A stretch of 64,000 nucleotides of DNA from Streptomyces formicae (lineage in GTDB: Bacteria > Actinomycetota > Actinomycetes > Streptomycetales > Streptomycetaceae): NCBI RefSeq assembly GCF_002556545.1, contig NZ_CP022685.1, positions 4,442,001-4,506,000 on the forward strand, read 5' to 3'. Numbering within the stretch: position 1 is the first letter of the stretch; the number at the start of each line of letters is the position of its first letter. The notes under the pieces were generated by a model that was not told the origin of the DNA, searched no databases, and saw nothing but the letters and a program-made list of their open reading frames with translations. Position numbers and translations under genes: made by a program. Positions 50,950 through 60,068 of the stretch are shown here, piece after piece.

Positions 50950-51687
50950 ATGAGCCCCGCCGAAGGCGACCGCACCGGTGACCGCGAGCAGCAGCGCATC
51001 CTGATCGTGGACGACGAACCCGCCGTGCGGGAGGCGCTCCAGCGCAGTCTCGCCTTCGAGGGGTACGCCACGGAGGTCGCCGTCGACGGCGCCGACGCCC
51101 TGGAGAAGGCCGCCGCGCACCGCCCCGACCTGGTCGTACTCGACATCCAGATGCCCCGCATGGACGGCCTGACCGCCGCGCGCAGGCTCCGCGCCACCGG
51201 GACGACCACGCCCATCCTGATGCTGACCGCGCGCGACACCGTCGGCGACCGCGTCACGGGACTCGACGCGGGCGCCGACGACTACCTGGTCAAGCCGTTC
51301 GAACTGGACGAGCTGTTCGCCCGCATCAGGGCGCTGCTGCGGCGCAGTTCGTACGCCGCCGCCGCGGGAGAGGCCGAGGAGGGCGACACCCTCTCCTTCG
51401 CCGACCTGCGCATGGACCTGGCGACCCGCGAGGTCACCAGGGGCCCGCGCACGGTCGAGCTGACCCGCACGGAGTTCACGCTCCTGGAGATGTTCCTCGC
51501 CCACCCCCGCCAGGTCCTCACCCGTGAGCAGATCCTGAAGGCCGTCTGGGGCTTCGACTTCGAGCCGTCGTCCAACTCCCTGGACGTGTACGTCATGTAC
51601 CTGCGCCGCAAGACGGAGGCGGGCGGCGAACCCCGTCTGGTGCACACGGTGCGGGGCGTCGGGTACGTGCTGCGGGGCGGGGAGTGA
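50950..51687 (+). CDS. OmpR-family response regulator
   Basis: 245 residues. Receiver: acidic pair in [20 protein letters not shown], phospho-acceptor Asp65 in [16 protein letters not shown], switch Thr in [20 protein letters not shown], Lys115 in [14 protein letters not shown]. Winged helix: [40 protein letters not shown] and [20 protein letters not shown]. The start at 50950 follows GAGGAAG. Its stop overlaps the sensor kinase GTG by four bases. Probably reads an envelope signal together with the upstream protease gene; direct targets unknown. Confidence 0.95.
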   Translation: MSPAEGDRTGDREQQRILIVDDEPAVREALQRSLAFEGYATEVAVDGADALEKAAAHRPDLVVLDIQMPRMDGLTAARRLRATGTTTPILMLTARDTVGDRVTGLDAGADDYLVKPFELDELFARIRALLRRSSYAAAAGEAEEGDTLSFADLRMDLATREVTRGPRTVELTRTEFTLLEMFLAHPRQVLTREQILKAVWGFDFEPSSNSLDVYVMYLRRKTEAGGEPRLVHTVRGVGYVLRGGE

Positions 51688-53135
51688 ACAGGGTCGTACG
51701 GCGGTTCCGCGCGCTGCCGTTGCGCTCGCGCCTCGCGCTCCTGGTGGCCACGGCCGTGGCGCTCGCCGTCGCGGCGGCCGCGGTGACGTGCTGGTTCGTG
51801 GTGCGCAACGCCCTGATCGACTCGTTGGACGGGGCGCTGAGCAGCAACCGCCCCAACCCGAACCAGGTCGTCCAGCAGATCGACATCGACGCACTGGCGG
51901 GCAAGGCGCGCTGTCTGCGCACGATCCCCACCCGCGACAACACCGATCTGTACGAGCAGACCATCCAGATCGTGTCCAAGAACGGCACGAAGTGCACCAT
52001 CCTGGGACGCCGGTCGATCGAGGTCGGCCCCGAGGACACCGCCGTGGCCGAGAACCAGGACACGGAGACGTACCACAACGCCGTCGCGTCCAACGGCGAG
52101 AAGTACCGGGTCCTGACCTATCCGCTCAAGGAATACCCGCAGTTCTCGCTCGCGGTCTCCGTGGCCCGTCCCCTCAGCGAGGTGGACGACACCCTCGACA
52201 GTCTCGCCCTGATCCTCGTCGTCGTCGCCGGAGTCGGCGTCCTCGGCGCGGGCGCCGCGGGACTCTGGGTGGCGCGCACGGGTCTGCGCCCGGTGGACCG
52301 ACTCACCGAAGCCGTCGAACACGTGGCCCGCACCGAGGACTTGAACCTCCGCATCCCCGTCGAGGGCGACGACGAGATCGCCCGGCTCTCGGAGTCCTTC
52401 AACTCCATGACCGCCTCGCTCGCCTCCTCCCGCGACCTCCAGCAGCAGCTGATCGCCGACGCGGGCCACGAGCTGCGGACGCCGCTCACCTCCCTGCGCA
52501 CCAACATCGAACTGCTCGCGCGCAGCGAGGAGACGGGCCGGGCCATCCCGCCCGACGACCGCAAGGCGCTCCTCGCCTCGGTCACCGCGCAGATGACCGA
52601 ACTGGCCGTACTCATCGGCGACCTGCAAGAGCTCTCGCGGCCCGACACCGGCGAGAGCGGCGCCAAGGTCCAGGTCGTCGCGCTGCACAACCTCACGAGG
52701 ACCGCCATCGAGCGGGCCAGGCTGCGCGGCCCCGAGCTGACCATCACCGCGGAGCTCGCGCCCTGGTACGTGCGCGTGGAGCCGCCCGCCCTGGAACGCG
52801 CCATCGTCAACGTCCTCGACAACGCGGTGAAGTTCAGCCCGCCGCGCGGCACGATCGAGGTCGCCCTCGACCGCGGCAGGCTGACCGTGCGGGACCACGG
52901 CCCCGGCATTCCCGAGGACGAACTCCCGCACGTCTTCGACCGGTTCTGGCGCTCGCCGTCCGCGCGCAGCCTGCCGGGATCGGGCCTCGGCCTCTCGATC
53001 GTGGCGCGTACGGTGCGGCAGTCCGGCGGCGAGGTGACGCTGGCGGCGGCCGAGGGGGGCGGCACGGTGGTGACGGTGCAGTTGCCGGGGGCGGCCACTC
53101 CGCCGCCCGGGGAGATGCCGTCCACCCCCAGTTAA
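51684..53135 (+). CDS. Sensor histidine kinase
   Basis: 483 residues, GTG start overlapping the response regulator stop. TM1 [20 protein letters not shown], an extracytoplasmic sensor of about 120 residues with two cysteines ([24 protein letters not shown]), TM2 [20 protein letters not shown], a HAMP domain, then the H-box [20 protein letters not shown] (His262) and the ATPase domain (N-box [13 protein letters not shown]1 [12 protein letters not shown]2 [13 protein letters not shown]). The two sensor cysteines could form a disulfide. It is a member of the family with the MtrB/PrrB-type core. Signal unknown. Confidence 0.95.
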   Translation: MNRVVRRFRALPLRSRLALLVATAVALAVAAAAVTCWFVVRNALIDSLDGALSSNRPNPNQVVQQIDIDALAGKARCLRTIPTRDNTDLYEQTIQIVSKNGTKCTILGRRSIEVGPEDTAVAENQDTETYHNAVASNGEKYRVLTYPLKEYPQFSLAVSVARPLSEVDDTLDSLALILVVVAGVGVLGAGAAGLWVARTGLRPVDRLTEAVEHVARTEDLNLRIPVEGDDEIARLSESFNSMTASLASSRDLQQQLIADAGHELRTPLTSLRTNIELLARSEETGRAIPPDDRKALLASVTAQMTELAVLIGDLQELSRPDTGESGAKVQVVALHNLTRTAIERARLRGPELTITAELAPWYVRVEPPALERAIVNVLDNAVKFSPPRGTIEVALDRGRLTVRDHGPGIPEDELPHVFDRFWRSPSARSLPGSGLGLSIVARTVRQSGGEVTLAAAEGGGTVVTVQLPGAATPPPGEMPSTPS

Positions 53136-53209
53136 CGAGACGCCGCGTCTTGCCAAACCCGGACCCGGCCGCTATCTTCGAGGGACACGAAGCGAGACGC
53201 TACGTCTCG
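53136..53209 (+). promoter_or_regulatory. HrdB-type promoter bracketed by two GAGACG-N3-CGTCTC operators
   Basis: TTGCCA (53150-53155) and TATCTT (53173-53178) form a -35/-10 pair with a 17-base spacer. Operator 1, CGAGACG-CCG-CGTCTTG (53136-53152, one mismatch), overlaps the -35 box. Operator 2, CGAGACG-CTA-CGTCTCG (53193-53209, perfect), lies about 10-25 bases past the expected start site. The spacing of 57 bases between operator centres allows simultaneous binding or a small loop. Confidence 0.75.
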
Positions 53210-53244
53210 TATCGCCATCTGTCCCCTACGGAAGCGGCCCCCAC

Positions 53245-54885
53245 TTGTTCCCAGTCACCCCAGTCACCCCACTCACCACAGCCCCCGCAGCCACCACCTC
53301 CCAGCTCACCCTCACCGACATCACCAAGCGCTACGAGGACCACGTGGTCCTCGACCGCGTCTCCCTCACCATCCGTCCCGGCGAGCGCGCGGGCGTCATC
53401 GGGGACAACGGCTCGGGCAAGTCCACCCTGCTGCGGATCGTCGCCGGGCTGGAGCAGCCGGACAACGGCACGCTCACCGTCACCGCGCCCGGCGGCACCG
53501 GACACCTCGCGCAGACCCTCGGCCTGCCGGACACCGCGACCGTCGGCGACGCGATCGACGCGTCCCTCGCCGAACTGCGCTCCCTGGAGCGGCGGATCAG
53601 GGCCGCCGCATCGTCCCTGGAAGGCGCCGACCAGGCCGCGTACGACCACTACGCACGCCTCCTCGCCGAGTTCGAGGCGCGCGGCGGACACGACGCCGAC
53701 CGCCTCGTCGAGGTCCACCTGCGCCACCTCGGGGAGCCCGGCGCCCTGGACCGCGCACGGCCGCTCGGCACGCTCTCCGGCGGGCAGCGCTCCCGGCTCG
53801 CGCTCGCCGGAACGCTCGCGTCCGCCCCCGAACTGCTCCTGCTCGACGAGCCGACCAACGACCTCGACGACGCGGCCACGCACTGGCTGGAGGAACGGTT
53901 GCGCGCCCACCGCGGCACGGTCGTCGCGGTCACGCACGACCGGGCGTTCCTCGACCGCGTGACGACGACGATCCTGGAGGTGGACGGCGAGCGGCGGACC
54001 GTGCGGCGCTACGGCAACGGTTACGCGGGCTACCTGACCGCCAAGGCCGCCGAACGCGCCCGCCACGAGCGGGAGTACGAGGAGTGGCGCGCCGAAGTCG
54101 CCCGGCACTCCGCGCTCGCCGACTCCAACATCGGGCTGCTCTCCGCGATCCCCCGCAAGGCACCGGCCGCGTTCAGCGGGGCGGGCGCCTTCCGCGCGCG
54201 GTCACGGGCGCACGGCGCGATGAGCCGGATCCGCAACGCCCGCGAACGGCTGCACCGGCTGACCGAGAACCCCGTGCCGCCGCCCCCGCGCCCCCTGCGC
54301 TTCACCGCGCGCGTCGACGGTGCCGCGGCGGGTGACGTCGAGCTCACGGACGTACGCGTCCCGGGCCGTCTGGAGATCGACGGGACGCTGACCATCGGCG
54401 CCGGTGAGCGGCTCCTGGTCACCGGGCCCAACGGCGCGGGCAAGACGACACTGCTGCGGGTGCTCGCCGGGGAGCTGGCCCCGGAGTCGGGCGAAGTCCG
54501 CCGTCCGGGGCGGGTGGGGCTACTGCGGCAGGACAACTCCCCCTCTGCGGACGGGCGTTCGGTGCTCGACGCCTTCGGCGGGGAGGAGCGGCGTGCCGAG
54601 CTGCTCGCGCTCGGGCTCTTCCGCGAGGCGGATCTCGGGAGGCCCGTGCGGGTGCTCTCCGTGGGGCAGCGGCGGCGGCTCGAACTGGCCCGGCTCGTCA
54701 CGCGCCCGCTGGACCTGCTGCTGCTCGACGAGCCGACCAACCATCTGTCCCCCGCGCTCGTGGAGGATCTGGAGGTGGCGCTGGAGGGGTTCGCGGGAAC
54801 GTTGGTGGTCGTGAGCCATGACCGGCGGCTGCGGGCGGGTTTCCGGGGCGGGTGCCTGTCGCTGCGCGACGGGCGTAGGTGCTAG
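53245..54885 (+). CDS. ABC-F protein, ribosome-protection/antibiotic-resistance type
   Basis: 546 residues with no membrane segment. TTG start at 53245 with GGAAG about ten bases upstream; no ATG or GTG is available before the first ABC domain. Domain 1: GDNGSGKSTL, LSGGQRSRLALAG, LLLLDEPTNDLDDAATHWLE. Domain 2: GPNGAGKTTL, LSVGQRRRLELARLV, LLLLDEPTNHLSPALVEDLE. The interdomain linker (RARHEREYEEWRAEVARHSA ... RSRAHGAMSRIRNARERLHR) is moderately long. ABC-F proteins of this type displace antibiotics from the ribosome. Substrate class is not predictable. The leader and the operator arrangement suggest inducible expression; no cognate repressor gene is adjacent. Confidence 0.9.
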   Translation: MFPVTPVTPLTTAPAATTSQLTLTDITKRYEDHVVLDRVSLTIRPGERAGVIGDNGSGKSTLLRIVAGLEQPDNGTLTVTAPGGTGHLAQTLGLPDTATVGDAIDASLAELRSLERRIRAAASSLEGADQAAYDHYARLLAEFEARGGHDADRLVEVHLRHLGEPGALDRARPLGTLSGGQRSRLALAGTLASAPELLLLDEPTNDLDDAATHWLEERLRAHRGTVVAVTHDRAFLDRVTTTILEVDGERRTVRRYGNGYAGYLTAKAAERARHEREYEEWRAEVARHSALADSNIGLLSAIPRKAPAAFSGAGAFRARSRAHGAMSRIRNARERLHRLTENPVPPPPRPLRFTARVDGAAAGDVELTDVRVPGRLEIDGTLTIGAGERLLVTGPNGAGKTTLLRVLAGELAPESGEVRRPGRVGLLRQDNSPSADGRSVLDAFGGEERRAELLALGLFREADLGRPVRVLSVGQRRRLELARLVTRPLDLLLLDEPTNHLSPALVEDLEVALEGFAGTLVVVSHDRRLRAGFRGGCLSLRDGRRC

Positions 54886-54944
54886 ATCGTCTCGTCTGCG
54901 GGCGCGTCGTGGCTCGTCGCGCAGTTCCCCGCGCCCCTAAGTGC

Positions 54945-56234
54945 CTACCGGCCGATCCCGATCCCCGAGCCCGCGATCCGCACCCTGATGCCCTCCTTCT
55001 CCACCGTCACGTCCTGCAGTGCCATCGTTCCCTCGCCCGGGAGCTTCGGGAGTTGGAAGGCGAGGGTGAGGCGGTCGGCGAGTACGGGGCGGGTGAGCTT
55101 GGCGAGGCCGTCGAGGAGCGCGGGGTCCAGGCCGAGCTTCTTGAGCAGCTCGGGGTGGCCCATCGCGACGTCGATGAGGTTGAGGCCCATCACGTCGTTC
55201 ACGAACTTCGGCGCGCCCGTCAGCTCGTTCAGCTTGGCGTCGCTCTCCAGCGCCCCGCGCACCACGGAGTCCGGCACGCCGAGCCGCTGGACGATCGCGG
55301 GGACGGAGAGCAGCGCCTTTGCCTTCGACGTCTCCTTGCTCACGCGGTCGGCGGAGGAGCGCGACAGGTGCAGGCCCTCCTTCTCGCGGGTGCCGGGTCG
55401 GTACGTCGCGAGGTCGCCGAGCTGGAGGCGCATGCCGCCGATGTCGGTGGAGATGCCCCGGTCGCCGTTGCGCTGGATGCGGGCGTCGGCGCGCACCTTC
55501 AGGTCGTGCCCGGCGACGGGCAGCGTGCCGCGCGCGAGGACCTGGTCGTGGCCCTTGCCGGTGAACGTGACCTGGGAGGCGCCCAGTTCGCGGTTGAGGT
55601 CGTCGAAGGAGAGCAGCACCTCGCCGTTCATCTCACCGATGTGGGCGCCCTTGAACGAGGTGGGACCGTCCCCGTCGATCCGTACGTCGGTGGCGGTCGC
55701 GGAGACCTTGGCGAGGGAGATCCGGTCGGCGGCGACGTCGGGGACGGTCACCTTCACCTTGTCGACGCGCTTGTCGAAGACCTGGGTGAGGAAGGGGAAT
55801 CCCTCGATGTCCACCTCGGGCGCCGCGCTCAGCTTCATCTGGTCCTTGAGCTTGTCCGCCGCCTCGTGCTCGGCGTACAGAAGGGCCCAGCGGTCACCGA
55901 GAGCGAGGAACGCGGTGGCGACGAGGACGGCGACGACGGCCTTCGCGGCGAGCGGCAGGCCCGCGAAACGGGTGCGGCGGCGGCTGCCTCGGCGGTGGTT
56001 GGGCGGCGTCCAGGGGGCGTCCGCGGCGGGCTCGTCCTTCTCCTCGTGGAGGAACTCCTCCAGCGGGTTCGGGGCGAGTGCGCCCAGCTCGTCGTACGGA
56101 TTGCTGTACGCGGTGGCCGGAAGTTCAGCGGTGTCGTTCGTGCGGTCGTCGTGGACTGTGCGGTGGTCGTGGACCGTGCCGTCATCGAGCGGGGCGTCCG
56201 AAGGACGCGTGGCTATGCGGTGGGGGGAACGCAT
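54945..56234 (-). CDS. DUF2993 (LmeA-like) protein, long form
   Basis: 429 residues. A cytoplasmic disordered head of about 80 residues (acidic, Asp/Thr/His-rich with repeated HDHRT/VHDDRT) precedes a basic stop (HRRGSRRRTRF), a TM segment (LAAKAVVAVLVATAFLALGD) and the DUF2993 domain, which begins EHEAADKLKDQMKLS and VDIEGFPFLTQVFDKRVDKV as in the short form at 44344. The rest is beta-rich (VSATATDVRIDGDGPTSFKG; LNRELGASQVTFTGKGHDQV) and ends in the conserved VRIAGSGIGIG. Probably an anchored lipid carrier or phospholipid-binding protein of the periplasm-like space. Confidence 0.87.
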   Translation of the reverse strand: MRSPHRIATRPSDAPLDDGTVHDHRTVHDDRTNDTAELPATAYSNPYDELGALAPNPLEEFLHEEKDEPAADAPWTPPNHRRGSRRRTRFAGLPLAAKAVVAVLVATAFLALGDRWALLYAEHEAADKLKDQMKLSAAPEVDIEGFPFLTQVFDKRVDKVKVTVPDVAADRISLAKVSATATDVRIDGDGPTSFKGAHIGEMNGEVLLSFDDLNRELGASQVTFTGKGHDQVLARGTLPVAGHDLKVRADARIQRNGDRGISTDIGGMRLQLGDLATYRPGTREKEGLHLSRSSADRVSKETSKAKALLSVPAIVQRLGVPDSVVRGALESDAKLNELTGAPKFVNDVMGLNLIDVAMGHPELLKKLGLDPALLDGLAKLTRPVLADRLTLAFQLPKLPGEGTMALQDVTVEKEGIRVRIAGSGIGIGR

Positions 56235-56373
56235 CGGCCGATCTCACCATACGTTCACACCCCACCCCAAGCCTGACTCCCGGTAACCAGTGGTTTCGGC
56301 CGCTTACTGAGGTGGTCGCGCGGTGCTTCCGCCCCAGGTCGGAGCCGCTCGGTTCACCTGAACGTCATCTTCG

Positions 56374-58215
56374 TCACTTCACGATCTTGATCCGGTCGGC
56401 CTTCGGCGGCGCGATCGGCTTGTCCGCCGAGGAGTTGGCGGTCAGGTAGTCGTTGAACGCCTTCAGGTCGTCCGCGCCGACGATCGGCTTCGTCCCCTTG
56501 CCGAGCTCGGCGAAGCCGTCGCCGCCGCCCGCGAGGAAGGAGTTCATGGCGACGCGGTAGGTGGCGGCCGGGTCGATCGCCTTGCCGTTCAGCTTGATCG
56601 AGTCGGCGACGACGCGGTCGGCCCCCGTCTTGGTCATGTCCAGCGTGTACGTCAGCCCCTCGGACACCTGAAGGATCTTCGGCGAAGCCGCATTCGACCC
56701 GCTGACCTGCTGCTTCAGCCCCGTCACAAGCTGTGCGCCGGTCAGGTCGACCAGGTTGACGGTGTTGCTGAAGGGCTGCACGGTGAACGCCTCGCCGTAC
56801 GTGACGACCCCGTCCCCCTCACTCCCGCTCGCCTTGAAGACGATGTCGGAGCGGATGCCGCCCGGGTTCATCAGGGCGAGGTCGGCCTTCGGATCGAGCG
56901 ACTTGGCGTGGGCGAGCTGCGCGTCGGAGATGAGATCGCCGAGGGGCGACTCGGGGACACCGGCGCCGCGCCCCGGGATGTCCGCGGAGACGTACCCGAC
57001 GGGCTTGTTGGCGACGGGGGCCGCCAACTTGTCCCAGCGCTGGATGAGCGAGGTCATGTCCGGCGCCTTGGCCTGCTCACGACTGACGACGTGATTCGCG
57101 GACTTCACGCTGGTCCGCACGATGTCCTTGGTCCTGCGGTCGTACGTGAGGGTGGTGTCCGTGTAGAGCTTCCCGAAGGAGGAGGCGGAGGTCACCATGC
57201 GCGGATTGCCCGCGGGGTCCGGGATCGTACAGACGTACGCGTTGTGCGTGTGCCCTGTGACGAGGGCGTCGACCTTGGGCGAGATGCCCTTGGCGATGTC
57301 GGTGATCGGCCCGGAGATGCCGTCGCCCGCGCCCGGGGAGTCGCAGTCGTAGTTGTACGTCTGGCTCTTGGGCACGCCGCCCTCGTGGATGAGCGTGACG
57401 ATGGACTTCACGCCCTGCTTGTCGAGGACCTTCGCGTACTTGTTGACGGTCTCGATCTCGTCGTGGAACTTGAGCCCCTTGACGCCGTCGGCGGAGACGA
57501 TGTCCGGCGTGCCTTCCAGGGTCACACCGATGAACCCGACCTTGACGCCCTTGTGCTTCCACACCCAGTAGGGCTTGAGGATGGGCTTGCCGGTCTTCTC
57601 GTCGGTGACGTTGGCGGCGAGGTATGGGTAGTCAGCCCCCCTGAACTTCTTCCCCTTGCCCTTCTTGTCCTTCTTGTCCTTCTCGAAACAACCGTCCTTG
57701 GGGTGGCAGCCGCCGTTCTGCATGCGGGCCAGTTCCTTGGCCCCCTCGTCGAACTCGTGGTTGCCGACGCTGGTGACGTCGAGCCCGAGCTTGTTCATCG
57801 CCTCGACGGTGGGCTCGTCGTGGAAGAGCCCGGAGAGCAGGGGGCTCGCGCCGATGAGGTCGCCGGCGGCGGCGGTGACGCTGTAGGGGTTGCCCTTGCG
57901 CGCGGTGCGCAGCGACGTCGCGAGGTACTCGACCCCACCCGCGTCGATCTTCTTCTCGCTCCCGTCGGGCTGCTTCTCCGTCACCTGTCCCGAGGACCCG
58001 GCGGGCGGCTGCAGATTCCCGTGGAAGTCGTTGAACGACAACAACTGCACGTCGACCGTGCGCTTCTCGCCGCCCTTGCCCCCACCCGCGTGCTCCGCCC
58101 CCGCACTGGCGGGAAGCGCGGCGGCCAGCGCACCGACGGTGGCGAGCGAGGCGGCCGCGGCAAGCACGCGATAGGCACGACGTCTGGGCCGACGTGACTG
58201 GGCTGAGGCTGACAC
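56374..58215 (-). CDS. Secreted bifunctional 5'-nucleotidase/metallophosphatase
   Basis: 613 residues, GTG start with GGGGGA before it. Tat-like signal: RRPRRRAYRVLAAAASLATV with Ala-rich end. Metallophosphatase domain with the motif D-x-H (VDVQLLSFNDFHGNLQPPAG), GDLIGASPLLSGLFHDEPTV, GNHEFDEGAKELARMQNGG and the His motifs LVTGHTHNAYVC. The C-terminal 5'-nucleotidase domain has the substrate clamp region (GGIRSDIVFKASGSEGDGVV; FNDYLTANSSADKPIAPPK). A Lys/Asp/Gly insert (CFEKDKKDKKGKGKKFRGAD) precedes YPYLAANV. The enzyme releases phosphate from extracellular nucleotides. From memory the S. coelicolor homologue belongs to the phosphate-starvation regulon. Located upstream of it are 10-base direct repeats. 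Confidence 0.95.
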   Translation of the reverse strand: MSASAQSRRPRRRAYRVLAAAASLATVGALAAALPASAGAEHAGGGKGGEKRTVDVQLLSFNDFHGNLQPPAGSSGQVTEKQPDGSEKKIDAGGVEYLATSLRTARKGNPYSVTAAAGDLIGASPLLSGLFHDEPTVEAMNKLGLDVTSVGNHEFDEGAKELARMQNGGCHPKDGCFEKDKKDKKGKGKKFRGADYPYLAANVTDEKTGKPILKPYWVWKHKGVKVGFIGVTLEGTPDIVSADGVKGLKFHDEIETVNKYAKVLDKQGVKSIVTLIHEGGVPKSQTYNYDCDSPGAGDGISGPITDIAKGISPKVDALVTGHTHNAYVCTIPDPAGNPRMVTSASSFGKLYTDTTLTYDRRTKDIVRTSVKSANHVVSREQAKAPDMTSLIQRWDKLAAPVANKPVGYVSADIPGRGAGVPESPLGDLISDAQLAHAKSLDPKADLALMNPGGIRSDIVFKASGSEGDGVVTYGEAFTVQPFSNTVNLVDLTGAQLVTGLKQQVSGSNAASPKILQVSEGLTYTLDMTKTGADRVVADSIKLNGKAIDPAATYRVAMNSFLAGGGDGFAELGKGTKPIVGADDLKAFNDYLTANSSADKPIAPPKADRIKIVK

Positions 58216-58230
58216 GTGTCCCCCTGGGGG

Positions 58231-58290
58231 TCGAATGGACTTGTATGGACTCGAATGAGCTCGAATAGGTCCGAACAGAACCGATACGAC
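58231..58290 (-). promoter_or_regulatory. Six 10-bp direct repeats (TCGAATGGAC) in the nucleotidase upstream region
   Basis: Consecutive blocks on the plus strand read TCGAATGGAC, TTGTATGGAC, TCGAATGAGC, TCGAATAGGT, CCGAACAGAA, CCGATACGAC from 58231 to 58290 in perfect 10-base register. The series starts 15 bases upstream of the nucleotidase GTG. A 10-base period puts all copies on one helix face; the pattern is reminiscent of, but not equal to, the 11-base direct-repeat PHO boxes of Streptomyces. Could also be slippage. Confidence 0.5.
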
Positions 58291-59053
58291 GGCATTCCGC
58301 CGCGACGGCAGCCTAGAGTCAACGCGCGTAGCACAACAGAGGGTTGCTGGTTACATCCTGGTTGCCGTTAGGGGGGGATCTGGCCCCTGGGCCTGGCTGA
58401 CGGTGGTAGGGGCGCGACGGCCGAGCGGGCCCCTCCCCCCCCGGCACTTGAGGACGAACGCCACGGCGTCCAGGTCGCCCGGCGGCGGGGGCGGCCGCCT
58501 GAGGGCGAGCGTGGGGCATGCGGGGCGCCTCCCCCCCCCGGGGAGGGGGAGGGATCGGGGTGGGCGGACGATATTCAGCCCGTCCGGCGCTTGAGGACGA
58601 GCGCGCAGCGCCAATCCGGCCCGCACAGCGATCGAGAGGGCCAGCGCGCAATATCGAGCCCGCACGACGATCGAGGGGGCGAGCCCGCAATATCCAGCCC
58701 GCACGACGATTGAGAGCAAGCGCGCAGCGCCAACCCAACCCGCACGACGGTCAAGAGGACCAGCCCGCAACATCCAGCCCGCACGACGATCGAGAGGGCG
58801 AGCGCGCAATATCCAGCCCGCACGACGATCAAGAGGGCCAGCGCGCAATATCGAGCCCGCCCGGCGCTTGAGGGCGAGCGCGCAGCGCCAATCCGGCCCG
58901 CACAGCGATCGAGAGGGCGAGCGCGCAATATCGAGCCTGCCCGGCGATTGAGGGCGAGCGCGGCAGCGCGATGAGAGCCCGCCGGGCACCGAGGCCGAGC
59001 GCGCAGCGCAACACCCCCGCTCCAGGCGCCCCCGCCAGACTACGCTCGGGAGC
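58291..59053. other. 763-base non-coding region between nucleotidase and mshD
   Basis: Apart from the direct repeats and the tandem array no feature is seen. Frames that cross it encode only repetitive Arg/Ala/Leu peptides. It contains poly-G and poly-C runs at 58433-58441 and 58531-58540. The mshD promoter must be in or beside the array. Confidence 0.7.
58572..59020. repeat. Tandem array of a 39-41-bp unit
   Basis: Around eleven diverged copies of a unit approximating AGCCCGCACGACGATCGAG-AGGGCGAGCGCGCAATATCC. Variants read CCCGTCCGGCGCTTGAGGAC or CCCGCACAGCGATCGAGAGG in the first half, and CAGCGCCAATCC or CAATATCC in the second. The two longest identical stretches are near 58781-58815 and 58660-58695. 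A single half-copy with CCCGGCACTTGAGGACGAAC lies at 58440. No unique spacers, so not CRISPR. The unit resembles a dispersed Streptomyces intergenic motif, here amplified. Confidence 0.85.
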
Positions 59054-59992
59054 ATGACTGACGACCGCCCCGCCGAGGCCGCCCCCACCCCCGCCCCCCT
59101 CCGGAAGATCGACACCCTCACCGCGCTCAGCCCGGCGCAGTCCGAATCCGTGCTGGGGCTCCTCGCGGACGCCGCCCGTTCGGACGGTCAGCAGGCGGTG
59201 TCGGAGCAGGGCAGGCTGCAACTTCGGGGCGGGGCCCGCGAGGGCGTACGGCACCTGCTCCTGAGCGTCGGCGGCGACCTCGTCGGCTACGCGCAGCTGG
59301 AGGACACCGACCCCGTGGAGGCCCCCGCCGCCGAGCTGGTCGTGCACCCCGCACACCGCGGCCGCGGCCACGGCAGGGCACTGGGCTCCGCGCTGCTCGG
59401 CGAGTCGGGCCGACGCCTGCGCGTGTGGGCGCACGGCGGACACTCCGCGGCCCGGCACCTCGCACAGGTGCTCGGTCTGGCGCTCTTCCGCGAACTGCGG
59501 CAGATGCGCCGCCCGTTGACCGACCTCGACCTGCCGGACCCGGTCTTCCCCGAGGGCGTCTCCGTCCGCACCTTCGTGCCGGGACAGGACGACGCGGCCT
59601 GGCTCGCGGTGAACGCGGAGGCGTTCGCCCACCACCCCGAGCAGGGCTCCCTGACCCAGCGCGACCTTGACGACCGCAAGGCGGAGCCGTGGTTCGACCC
59701 GGCGGGCTTCTTCCTCGCCGAGCGTGCGGGCGAACTGGTCGGGTTCCACTGGACGAAGGCCCACGCGGACGAGGGCCTCGGCGAGGTGTACGTCGTGGGC
59801 GTACGCCCCGGCGCGCAGGGCGGTGGCCTGGGCAAGGCGCTGACCACGACCGGCCTGCGCCACCTCGCACAGCAGGGCCTGCCGACGGCGATGCTGTACG
59901 TGGACGCGGACAACAAGGCGGCGGTGAGCGTCTACGAGCGGCTCGGTTTCGTGACGCACGAGACGGACCTGATGTACCGCACGGAGTCCTGA
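59054..59992 (+). CDS. mshD: Mycothiol synthase MshD
   Basis: 312 residues with two tandem GNAT domains. Domain 1: AAELVVHPAHRGRGHGRALG (acetyl-CoA loop) and RLRVWAHGGHSAARHLAQVL. Domain 2: VGVRPGAQGGGLGKALTTTG and TAMLYVDADNKAAVSVYERL with terminal GFVTHETDLMYR. It acetylates Cys-GlcN-Ins, the last step of mycothiol biosynthesis started by MshA in the same window. The ribosome binding site CGGGAG is only two bases from the ATG, so the transcript may be leaderless. The upstream region is filled by the tandem array. Monocistronic with a strong terminator. Confidence 0.96.
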   Translation: MTDDRPAEAAPTPAPLRKIDTLTALSPAQSESVLGLLADAARSDGQQAVSEQGRLQLRGGAREGVRHLLLSVGGDLVGYAQLEDTDPVEAPAAELVVHPAHRGRGHGRALGSALLGESGRRLRVWAHGGHSAARHLAQVLGLALFRELRQMRRPLTDLDLPDPVFPEGVSVRTFVPGQDDAAWLAVNAEAFAHHPEQGSLTQRDLDDRKAEPWFDPAGFFLAERAGELVGFHWTKAHADEGLGEVYVVGVRPGAQGGGLGKALTTTGLRHLAQQGLPTAMLYVDADNKAAVSVYERLGFVTHETDLMYRTES

Positions 59993-60008
59993 CCCCCGCG
60001 TACCGCAC

Positions 60009-60044
60009 AAGGGCGCGGCGTTCCCCGGGGAACGCCGCGCCCTT
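60009..60044. terminator. 36-bp perfect palindromic terminator after mshD
   Basis: AAGGGCGCGGCGTTCCCC (60009-60026) is followed directly by its complement GGGGAACGCCGCGCCCTT (60027-60044). The hairpin serves mshD and the convergent hypothetical gene. Confidence 0.85.
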
Positions 60045-60068
60045 CGTCGTACCGTCGGCCCGTCCGCG

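Noticed and set aside
56353..56386. PHO-box-like GTTCACCTGAA series between the nucleotidase and DUF2993 genes
   Set aside because: Only the first 11-base unit fits the consensus and it is 3' of the nucleotidase, partly within its coding end.
58572..59020. Tandem array as a CRISPR
   Set aside because: Units abut without unique spacers and diverge throughout; no cas genes are present.
58351..59121. Long open frames across the tandem array encoding repeated Arg/Ala/Leu peptides
   Set aside because: The frames exist on both strands only because the array is short of stop codons. There is no ribosome binding site, and period lengths of 39-41 bases do not keep one frame.
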